Source: Alphaproteobacteria bacterium
Lineage (GTDB): Bacteria; Myxococcota_A; UBA796; GCA-2862545
Assembly: GCA_020632915.1 (NCBI GenBank)
Contig: JACKEP010000008.1
Span: 62,001-126,000 of the forward strand
Length of the DNA stretch: 64,000 nt
Direction of reading: 5' to 3'
Part shown: positions 7,213-14,218 of the stretch, in pieces
How the letters are laid out: every line of letters starts with the position of its first letter
Numbering within the stretch: position 1 is the first letter of the stretch
Notes under the pieces: model-generated
The model's input: the letters and a program-made list of their open reading frames with translations, nothing else
The model's database searches: none
Told to the model about the DNA's origin: nothing
Position numbers and translations under genes: made by a program

Positions 7213-8736
7213 ATGTCCGAGATCTGGGATGACGAGCTGGATGCCTTCGCCCACCTGTCGGTCGACCGGCGGGCGCAGGCCGGCCAGGACGCCGCGCGGC
7301 ACACCCGCGTGCGTCTGGTCGACGAGGAGAGCCACTCCGAGCTGGACGTGGACGACCTCCTCAACCTGCTCGACGCCGCGGGGGACCTCGTGCTGGAGGC
7401 GCCGCGGCCGCGGAGCAGCACGACGGAGCTGCCGGTCGAGGAGACCGTCGTCACCGTGCACAGCCCGGACGACGCCACGGCCATCGTGCAGCCGCCGCGC
7501 CCCGATCGCGAGGCGGTCTGGGAGGCCGACGAGGCGCCGACGAGCGTGCTCGATCCGCGCCGCGGCGAGCCCGAGCCGTCGGCGTTCCGTGAGGCCCTGC
7601 GCGAGCGTCGTGCGCGGCACCGGCACGCCGCCGAGCGCGGCACGGCCGTGGCCCTCGGGGGCTTCGACGACCTGGACGAGGAGCCCACCGCGCTGCTCGA
7701 CCTGGGCCGCATCCCCACCTACGCCGGCCCGCTGACCGACGTGGGTGTCGACACCGTCGACGACGACGAGTCCACCCAGGTGGACCCGGGCCTGGCGGCG
7801 GACTGGGCGCAGGACGCCGAGGTGGCGCTGCACAGCATCGCGCGCGACCACGCGGTCCACGAGGCGTTGATGTCCGACTCGGCGGCGGCGCTGCACGAGG
7901 TGCGGGCGCTGCCCGAGGACGACCTGAGCCCCGACCCGACGTGGAACGACGGCCCCGAGGTGGTGGACGTCGACGACGAGGACGTCGCTCCGGCGGTCTC
8001 GGCGAGCCAGCGCGCGACCGACAAGGCGTGGGCGGTCGACGAGATGCCGACGTGGCCCGAGGAGGTCACCCGTCCCTGGCGCGCGCAGACCACGGGCAAC
8101 TTCCCCGCGATGAAGGCGGCGCCCGCCGAGGTGGACGTCGACACCGTCGACGACGCCGACGCGTCGGACGACGACGTGCTCGCGGGCATGGAGGACCCCG
8201 ACAGCCTGTACGAGTCGGGCACCGTGCCCGCGCTGCACGGCCACGATCCGGTCACGACGTCGTGGGACAACGAGTTCGGCATGGAGGACACGCAGTCCTT
8301 CGCCCGGTTCCGCGACACGATGCCGGCCACCGACGACGCGTACGAAGAGGAAGAGGAGCGCCCCAGCCGCCCCGCCGCCCGCGTCATCCCCGGGCACGCG
8401 CTCAGCGGCAGCTACCGGCGCAACAACGCCCAGCAGGACGTGTCGATGATCGACGTCGAGGCCACCGGACCGATCCCCACGTGGGACGTCCGCGCGGCTG
8501 CGGCGGCCGAGGCCGAGACCCCCGCGCCCAAGCGCCAGGCGGCGCGGGTGACGGGTGGCACGATGCCGTCCGCCGCGACCACCAGCGGCAGCAGCCGCAT
8601 CGGGTCGTGGAAGGTCGAGGACCGTGCGGAGGCCGAGGCCACCGAGGTGTCGCCGCTGATGGCCGGCCTGTACGGGCTGGGCCTGTCGCTCATCGTCGGC
8701 GGGCTGCTGCTCGGCGTGTGGATGGCGCTGCGCTGA
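7213..8736 (+). CDS. Acidic disordered tail-anchored membrane protein
   Basis: The 507-residue product starts at ATG 7213 after a GAGAGGA ribosome site, 62 bp below the HU-like gene. It is strongly acidic and low-complexity, with no recognisable domain until one hydrophobic helix at the extreme C-terminus (about residues 484-507, LYGLGLSLIVGGLLLGVWMAL). This is tail-anchor topology, placing the acidic part in the cytoplasm. Short motifs with Thr after Pro recur (DEAPTSVL, DEEPTALL, DEMPTWP, GPIPTWD), and VDTVDD occurs twice. These could be phosphorylation or FHA-docking sites. As the last gene of the module it could anchor the GTPase complex at the membrane. The function is unknown. Confidence 0.7.
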   Translation: MSEIWDDELDAFAHLSVDRRAQAGQDAARHTRVRLVDEESHSELDVDDLLNLLDAAGDLVLEAPRPRSSTTELPVEETVVTVHSPDDATAIVQPPRPDREAVWEADEAPTSVLDPRRGEPEPSAFREALRERRARHRHAAERGTAVALGGFDDLDEEPTALLDLGRIPTYAGPLTDVGVDTVDDDESTQVDPGLAADWAQDAEVALHSIARDHAVHEALMSDSAAALHEVRALPEDDLSPDPTWNDGPEVVDVDDEDVAPAVSASQRATDKAWAVDEMPTWPEEVTRPWRAQTTGNFPAMKAAPAEVDVDTVDDADASDDDVLAGMEDPDSLYESGTVPALHGHDPVTTSWDNEFGMEDTQSFARFRDTMPATDDAYEEEEERPSRPAARVIPGHALSGSYRRNNAQQDVSMIDVEATGPIPTWDVRAAAAAEAETPAPKRQAARVTGGTMPSAATTSGSSRIGSWKVEDRAEAEATEVSPLMAGLYGLGLSLIVGGLLLGVWMALR

Positions 8737-8742
8737 GCCGCG

Positions 8743-10107
8743 TCAGCCCTCCCGGGTGCTCACGATGCGCACCTGGGCGAACTGGCGGTGGCCGTGCGGG
8801 CCGCTGTGGAAGCCGTAGCCGGACTGCTTGGCGCCCACCCACGGGCTGCCTGCGGCGCCGCCCACGCCGCGGTTGATGCCGACCATGCCGGCGTCGAGCC
8901 GACGTGCGACGGCGCGGGCGCGCTCGGTGTCGCCCGAGAACACGATGGCGCCCAGGCCGTAGACGCCCTCGTTGGCGAGGTCGACGGCCTCGTCGTCGGT
9001 GGTGAACGTCTCCACCGTGGCCACCGGACCGAACGTCTCCTCCAGGCGCACCGCGGCGTCGCGGGGCACGTCGACCAGCGCCAGCGGGCGGAGGAAGTTG
9101 CCGTCGGCGTCGAGATCGTCGCCGCCGAACAGCAGGCGCGCGCCCGCGTGCAGGGCGTCCTTGACCTGGGCGACCACGGCGTCGCGCTGGCGCCGGTCGA
9201 TCATGGGGCCCACGACCGTGGCCTCGTCGAGGCCGTGGCCCACGGTGAGCGTGGCGGCGTGGCGGGCGAACGCCTTCTCGAACGGGTCGGCGACGGAGGC
9301 GTCGACGAGCACGCGCTCGGTGGAGACACAGACCTGCCCACAGTTGCGGTAGGCGTTGCGCGCTGCATGGCGCGCCGCCGCCTCGACGTCGGCGTCGCCC
9401 AGCACGACGAGCGGGTCCTTGCCGCCGAGCTCGAGGAGCACGCGCTTGAGCGTGCCCGCGGCGGCCTGCAGGATGTGCGACCCGGCGGCGCGGCTGCCGG
9501 TGAACGCGATGAGGTCGACGTCGGCGTCGACCAGCGCCCGCCCCTGGGCGCCGTCGCCGTGGACCACCTGGAGCACGCCCGGCGGCAGCACGGCCTGCAG
9601 GCAGTCCGCGTACGCCTGGCCGGTGAGCGGTGTGCGCTCCGAGGGCTTGAGCAGCACCGTGTTGCCGGCCACGAGGGCCGGCAGCACCATCCAGTGCGGC
9701 ATGGAGAACGGGTAGTTCCACGGCGTGATGGCCGCGCAGACGCCGTAGGGATCGCGCCGCAGCTCGGTGTGGGTGCTGCCGTCGTGGAGGACCTCGGGCG
9801 ACAGGGCCGCCACCATCTCGTCGAGCTCCTCGTGCAGCCCCTCCCCACACGACCGCACCTCGCCGACGGCCTCGCGCAGGGGCTTGCCCATCTCGCGGGT
9901 GAGCTGACGCCCGATGTCGTCGGCGCGCTGCAGGATGACCTCCTTCGCCCGCGCGAGGCAGGCCGCGCGGGCCTCGAGGCCGAGGTCCCGCCACCCCTTG
10001 GCGGCCTCGCGGGCACGCGCGACGGCGTCGGGGATCGCGTCGACGGGGGTGATGGCGACGGTGCCGACGAGCTCGCCGGTGGCGGGGTCGTGGGAGTGGA
10101 GGAGCAT
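8743..10107 (-). CDS. NAD(P)-dependent aldehyde dehydrogenase
   Basis: This is a 454-residue aldehyde dehydrogenase with the expected landmarks. They are the substrate/cofactor motif PWNYP (129-133), LKPSERTP (153-160), the FTGS cofactor turn (202-205), the general base Glu226 in LELGGK, the catalytic Cys260 in NCGQVC, and ETFGPV near 345. It oxidises an aldehyde to an acid in the cytoplasm. The length and NxGQVC context fit the succinate-semialdehyde or general aliphatic aldehyde group, but the substrate cannot be read from sequence. It converges with the tail-anchored protein gene, leaving only 6 bp between the stops. No obvious pathway partner is adjacent. Confidence 0.93.
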   Translation of the reverse strand: MLLHSHDPATGELVGTVAITPVDAIPDAVARAREAAKGWRDLGLEARAACLARAKEVILQRADDIGRQLTREMGKPLREAVGEVRSCGEGLHEELDEMVAALSPEVLHDGSTHTELRRDPYGVCAAITPWNYPFSMPHWMVLPALVAGNTVLLKPSERTPLTGQAYADCLQAVLPPGVLQVVHGDGAQGRALVDADVDLIAFTGSRAAGSHILQAAAGTLKRVLLELGGKDPLVVLGDADVEAAARHAARNAYRNCGQVCVSTERVLVDASVADPFEKAFARHAATLTVGHGLDEATVVGPMIDRRQRDAVVAQVKDALHAGARLLFGGDDLDADGNFLRPLALVDVPRDAAVRLEETFGPVATVETFTTDDEAVDLANEGVYGLGAIVFSGDTERARAVARRLDAGMVGINRGVGGAAGSPWVGAKQSGYGFHSGPHGHRQFAQVRIVSTREG

Positions 10108-10288
10108 TGGGGCCTCGGGGAGGAGGGGGGGGTGGAGGCCTAACGGGATGGCGCGCCGCGTTCACCGCCACGCGCGGGCGGTGCAGTGGAAGGGCGTCGC
10201 CCACGTCGCCTGTGCAGCGATCGACGTCGGGGCGGCGACGGACGGCAAGGCGCGGCGTTGATCGACCGGCTGCGGCCGTGGCGTCACG

Positions 10289-11776
10289 TCAGGGGACGGA
10301 TGGGGGCGGGTGGATGGCCTGGGGAGGCGTGGCCGGGAGGGTGCGGGCGATGCGGAGGCCTATGGTCGGTCCCGTGTCGGACGTGTGCCCGGATTGGTCG
10401 AAGCCCAAGCAGTAGCGAAGGGCGCCAGCCTCGTCATACGCACCGCCACGAAAGGCGTTGGACGGGGCCACGGAGGGACGGGCGAGGGGGTCGGTGACCG
10501 GGGTGGTGTCGGGCCCGTGCGTCGACCAGATGTCGTACCGGTCCTGGATCCGCTCGGCGACATTGCCGATGATGTCGTACAGCCCTGATGCGGTAGGAGG
10601 GAATGAGCCCACGGCGGCAGGTCGATCAGTGCACACCACGCCCTGCTGCTGCAAGGGAACGGCGCCGGAGAAGGTGAAGTTCCTGCACGTGACGGGCTCG
10701 GTCCAGTCCGTGGTCAGCAGGTCTCCACCGAGCGGAAGCGAGCCCATGTTCGCGCCGGCATCCCGCGCTGCATACTCCCACTCGGCTGCCGTAGGCAGTC
10801 GGAACCCCTCGCACGCATACACGTCCGCATCCAGTCCTGGGTCACACACCCAGCCCTCGGGGCTCGTTCGGCACCCATAGCAGGGGTCCAGATGGAACAG
10901 GCGCGACAGGCCATCGGCGAACACGGCGGCATCGAGCCAGACCATGTTCTCGACGGGACACCGAGGGCTGTCGCACGTGTCGGTGTTGCCAGAGGGATCC
11001 GAGCCCATCACGAAGGTCCACTCCTCGCGTGTGACCTCGTAGGCGCCGATCTCGAACGGCCGCGTAAGGGTGACCTGGCGTGGGTAGTTCGTCGCCGCGC
11101 CTGCAGCGATCTCCTGTGGCGTGGCGCCTTCCATGTACGTGCCGGGCGCGAAGGCCACCATGGGGATGTGGATCGGCACGCCGACCACCACCGGCCCAGA
11201 CGCGGCGGTCGAGGATTGGCCTTGCGCATTGGTGGCCGTGACCTCGCAGGTCCAGGATTGCCCATCTCGGGTGTCGTGGGCGGAGACGGTGTCGCCGTCG
11301 AACGCTGTGGTGAGGGCAGCCACGCCCGCCGGTTCCCCGTCCACGAACCAGGTCGCGGTGTAGGACAAGGCGTCGAGGATGTCGCCATCGACCGTGCACC
11401 GCAGGTCGTCGACCTCGGATGCGGGGGTCTGGGGTCGGATGCTCACCTGCATCGGGGGAGGTGCGACAGCGAACGCGAAGGCCAGCGTCGTCGGGAGCAC
11501 CCCGGCATCGTCCGCACTGAGGGTGACCGTCCACCGGGCGGCCGACGTCCCGGTGTTCGCCGGGAGCGGATTGCCGGCGAACGAGGCGTCGGCGGGTCCA
11601 GTCCAGTCGACCTGGACGCTGGCCGGGTCGAGGTCGCCTTCGACATGCCAGGCGAGGGTGACGGGCTGGTCGGTGACGGGGACGGCGGGGTCGAGGGCGT
11701 CGATGCGGAGCCTGGGGGTGCCCTGGGGCTCGACCTGACAGGCGGCGAGCAGGAGGACGGAGGTCAGGCGCCACAT
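10289..11776 (-). CDS. FGE-sulfatase-fold (SUMF1) lipoprotein, copy A
   Basis: The ATG at 11776 opens a short lipoprotein signal with the lipobox LLAAC (Cys12). The 495-residue product has two Ig-like beta-domains (about 20-105 and 106-190). It ends in a formylglycine-generating-enzyme-type domain (about 195-485): FAPGTYMEGA, PFEIGAYEVTREEW, GFRLPTAAEWEYAARD, GLYDIIGNVAE, AFRGGAYDE and a closing GLRIAR. The usual GNVWEW is replaced by GNVAER. Outside true FGEs this fold serves as a ligand-binding or activating module, often in surface lipoproteins. It is the downstream member of a tandem pair with the gene at 12098-13609, with a small secreted-protein gene between them. The frame also stays open upstream of 11776, but that part overlaps the small gene. 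Confidence 0.85.
   Translation of the reverse strand: MWRLTSVLLLAACQVEPQGTPRLRIDALDPAVPVTDQPVTLAWHVEGDLDPASVQVDWTGPADASFAGNPLPANTGTSAARWTVTLSADDAGVLPTTLAFAFAVAPPPMQVSIRPQTPASEVDDLRCTVDGDILDALSYTATWFVDGEPAGVAALTTAFDGDTVSAHDTRDGQSWTCEVTATNAQGQSSTAASGPVVVGVPIHIPMVAFAPGTYMEGATPQEIAAGAATNYPRQVTLTRPFEIGAYEVTREEWTFVMGSDPSGNTDTCDSPRCPVENMVWLDAAVFADGLSRLFHLDPCYGCRTSPEGWVCDPGLDADVYACEGFRLPTAAEWEYAARDAGANMGSLPLGGDLLTTDWTEPVTCRNFTFSGAVPLQQQGVVCTDRPAAVGSFPPTASGLYDIIGNVAERIQDRYDIWSTHGPDTTPVTDPLARPSVAPSNAFRGGAYDEAGALRYCLGFDQSGHTSDTGPTIGLRIARTLPATPPQAIHPPPSVP
10311..11767. repeat. Direct repeat copy A (1457 bp)
   Basis: This segment recurs at 12120-13576 at a constant offset of 1809 bp, with no insertion or deletion. 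By eye there are 25 mismatches (about 98.3% identity): 10 in 10311-10694, none in 10695-11284, and 15 in 11285-11767. The 590 bp block without any mismatch suggests a recent gene-conversion tract. The repeat covers nearly all of the two SUMF1-type genes but neither of their 5' ends. Confidence 0.95.
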
Positions 11777-11795
11777 GGTCCCTCCGCCGGGTGCG

Positions 11796-12101
11796 CTACC
11801 GGCCTGTATCGCGCGCCGCGAGGTCGAGGCTGGGGATGGAGATGCCGCGCTCGAGCCTGGGGATGGCGGTGGGGTCTTCGCAGGCGTACGGCGTGGCCTC
11901 ACCCGTGGCGGTGTCGAGCTCGGCGCCGCAGTCGGCGTCGGGGAGGACGGCAGCGAGCGAGGCGTTGGTGGGGACCCAGACCTCGAGAGGGTCAAGGGTC
12001 CATCCGGTGTCGGCGTGGGCCGGTGGTTGGCGTGCGGAGAGAACCAACAGGGCTGCCGTCACCAGCGCTGCCGCTGCGAGCAAGGCGTGGTGTCTGCTCA
12101 C
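11796..12101 (-). CDS. Small secreted protein between the duplicated genes
   Basis: This 101-residue product starts at GTG 12101, overlapping the stop of the upstream SUMF1 copy B (GTGA). It has an N-terminal hydrophobic signal (HHALLAAAALVTAALLVLS) with a likely cleavage after AHA. The mature part of about 70 residues contains two Cys residues and no domain I know. It ends 19 bp before the start of copy A, so the three genes form one transcript. Residue 1 is read from GTG on the strength of the coupling and the signal peptide; a short spurious frame is the alternative. Confidence 0.6.
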   Translation of the reverse strand: MSRHHALLAAAALVTAALLVLSARQPPAHADTGWTLDPLEVWVPTNASLAAVLPDADCGAELDTATGEATPYACEDPTAIPRLERGISIPSLDLAARDTGR

Positions 12102-13609
12102 CGCGTGGCCTCGGGCGGGTGGATGGCGTGGGGAGGCGTGGCCGGGAGAGTGCGGGCGATGCGGAGGCCTATGGTCGGTCCCGTGTCGGACGTGTGCCCG
12201 GATTGGTCGAAGCCCAAGCAGTAGCGAAGGGCGCCAGCCTCGTCATACGCACCGCCACGAAAGGCGTTGGACGGGGCCACGGAGGGACGGGCGAGGGGGT
12301 CGGTCACCGGGGTGGTGTCGGGCCCGTGCGTCGACCAGATGTCGTATCGGTCCTGGATCCGCTCGGCGACATTGCCGATGATGTCGTACAGCCCTGAAGC
12401 GGTAGGAGGGAATGAGCCCACGGCGGCAGGTCGGTCAGTGCACACCACGCCCTGCTGCTGCAGAGGAACGGCGCCCGAGAAGGTGAAGTTCCTGCACGTG
12501 ACCGGCTCGGTCCAGTCCGTGGTCAGCAGGTCTCCACCGAGCGGAAGCGAGCCCATGTTCGCGCCGGCATCCCGCGCTGCATACTCCCACTCGGCTGCCG
12601 TAGGCAGTCGGAACCCCTCGCACGCATACACGTCCGCATCCAGTCCTGGGTCACACACCCAGCCCTCGGGGCTCGTTCGGCACCCATAGCAGGGGTCCAG
12701 ATGGAACAGGCGCGACAGGCCATCGGCGAACACGGCGGCATCGAGCCAGACCATGTTCTCGACGGGACACCGAGGGCTGTCGCACGTGTCGGTGTTGCCA
12801 GAGGGATCCGAGCCCATCACGAAGGTCCACTCCTCGCGTGTGACCTCGTAGGCGCCGATCTCGAACGGCCGCGTAAGGGTGACCTGGCGTGGGTAGTTCG
12901 TCGCCGCGCCTGCAGCGATCTCCTGTGGCGTGGCGCCTTCCATGTACGTGCCGGGCGCGAAGGCCACCATGGGGATGTGGATCGGCACGCCGACCACCAC
13001 CGGCCCAGACGCGGCGGTCGAGGATTGGCCTTGCGCATTGGTGGCCGTGACCTCGCAGGTCCAGGATTGCCCATCTCGGGTGTCGTGGGCGGAAACGGTG
13101 TCCCCGTCGAACGCTGTGGTGAGGGCAGCCACGCCCGCCGGTTCCCCGTCCACGAACCAGGTCGCGGTGTAGGACAAGGCGTCGAGGATGTCGCCATCGA
13201 CCGTGCAACGCAGGTCGTCGACCTCGGATGCGGGGGCCTGGGGACGGATGCTCACCTGCATCGGGGGAGGTGCGACGGCGAACGCGAAGGCCAGCGTCGT
13301 CGGGAGCACTTCGGCATCGTCCGCGCTGAGGGTGACCGTCCACCGGGCGGCTGACGTCCCGGTGTTCGCCGGGAGCGGATTGCCGGCGAACGAGGCGTCG
13401 TCGGGTCCTGTCCAGTCGACCTGGACGCTGGCCGGGTCGAGGTCGCCTTCGACATGCCAGGCGAGGGTGACGGGCTGGTCGGTGAGAGGGACGGCGGGGT
13501 CGAGGGCGTCGATGCGGAGCCTGGGGGTGCCCTGGGCCTCGACCTGACAGGCGGCGAGCAGGAGGACGGAGGTCAGCCGGCCGGAGCCCTGGTGCCTGTG
13601 GGTGATCAT
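12098..13609 (-). CDS. FGE-sulfatase-fold (SUMF1) lipoprotein, copy B
   Basis: The 503-residue product has the same design as copy A: lipobox LLAAC, two Ig-like beta-domains and a C-terminal FGE-type domain. Only a few residues differ in the shared part, such as Leu for Val after PAVP, Asp for Ala in PxDAS and Glu for Gly in DAxVLP, besides unrelated N-terminal (MITHRHQGSGR) and C-terminal tails. The ATG at 13609 follows a GAGG ribosome site. It is the promoter-proximal gene of the trio. It is likely anchored to the membrane through the lipid on its Cys. Its substrate or partner is unknown. Confidence 0.85.
   Translation of the reverse strand: MITHRHQGSGRLTSVLLLAACQVEAQGTPRLRIDALDPAVPLTDQPVTLAWHVEGDLDPASVQVDWTGPDDASFAGNPLPANTGTSAARWTVTLSADDAEVLPTTLAFAFAVAPPPMQVSIRPQAPASEVDDLRCTVDGDILDALSYTATWFVDGEPAGVAALTTAFDGDTVSAHDTRDGQSWTCEVTATNAQGQSSTAASGPVVVGVPIHIPMVAFAPGTYMEGATPQEIAAGAATNYPRQVTLTRPFEIGAYEVTREEWTFVMGSDPSGNTDTCDSPRCPVENMVWLDAAVFADGLSRLFHLDPCYGCRTSPEGWVCDPGLDADVYACEGFRLPTAAEWEYAARDAGANMGSLPLGGDLLTTDWTEPVTCRNFTFSGAVPLQQQGVVCTDRPAAVGSFPPTASGLYDIIGNVAERIQDRYDIWSTHGPDTTPVTDPLARPSVAPSNAFRGGAYDEAGALRYCLGFDQSGHTSDTGPTIGLRIARTLPATPPHAIHPPEATR
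12120..13576. repeat. Direct repeat copy B (1457 bp)
   Basis: This is the partner of the repeat at 10311-11767. Sequences on both outer sides are unrelated between copies: the small secreted-protein gene follows copy A on the plus-strand map, while copy B is followed by a 249 bp gap without recognisable features. No flanking short direct repeats or transposase genes were found, which favours unequal recombination over transposition. Confidence 0.95.
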
Positions 13610-13858
13610 GCGCGAACCTCACCGGCCGAGGCCCGCGTGGCACGTGGAGAAACGCGCGACGCGCACTTCTCGCCCCTCGCAGCGCCAACGTATCGCTTCG
13701 GCGAGCTCCGTTGTTGGACGCGGTGCTCTGCCGGACGCCGACACTTCGCTCCGCGGGTGACCAGGGCCGTGGACATGGCGCGCACCCGCCAGCTTCCCCG
13801 CCGCGTCCCCGCCCGCGTCACGTGCGTGCGCACACCCGAGGGCGGTGGGCAGCTGCCG

Positions 13859-14218
13859 TCACCCGCCCCCGCACCCCGCCACCACCAGCTCCCGCGCCAC
13901 CACCTCGCCCGCCCCGCCGGTCACCACGACGGCGTCAGAGCGGCAGCCCGCCGCGTCGGTGTCGCCGTCGTTCCGACCCACCGCTTGCACCGACCAGGAG
14001 ACGTCCGGCGCCAGGCACAGCACGTAGACGTCGTCGTCGTCGGGGGCGGTCACCGTCAGGTCCGCGAGGGCGTCCGCGTCCACGCGCTCGCCCGTCACGG
14101 TGACGTGGTCGGCGCCGGTGGCGGTGCCCGTGACGGTCAGCTGGGCCGGGTCGCAGGTGTCGGCGAACGTCGCTCCCGCGCATCCTGCGAGCGCCAGCGT
14201 CAGGACCCCGGCCCTCAC
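13859..14218 (-). CDS. Small Cys-containing lipoprotein
   Basis: The GTG at 14218 overlaps the stop of the M23-like gene (GTGA) and gives a compact lipoprotein signal, VRAGVLTLALAGC. The mature part of about 105 residues has five Cys and a Thr/Val-rich beta-sandwich-like sequence, including a DDDD stretch (residues about 62-65). It ends in VVAGCGGG. I do not recognise a family. Coupling to the degenerate M23 protein suggests that the two act together in the periplasm or at the cell surface. Confidence 0.68.
   Translation of the reverse strand: MRAGVLTLALAGCAGATFADTCDPAQLTVTGTATGADHVTVTGERVDADALADLTVTAPDDDDVYVLCLAPDVSWSVQAVGRNDGDTDAAGCRSDAVVVTGGAGEVVARELVVAGCGGG

Noticed and set aside
10311..13576. 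A composite transposon explanation for the 1457 bp repeats
   Set aside because: There is no transposase, terminal inverted repeat or target-site duplication; the repeats are themselves the lipoprotein genes.
13606..13833. A 75-codon minus-strand frame upstream of SUMF1 copy B
   Set aside because: It ends across the start of copy B, is Arg-rich and lacks a ribosome site; I treat the region as leader DNA.
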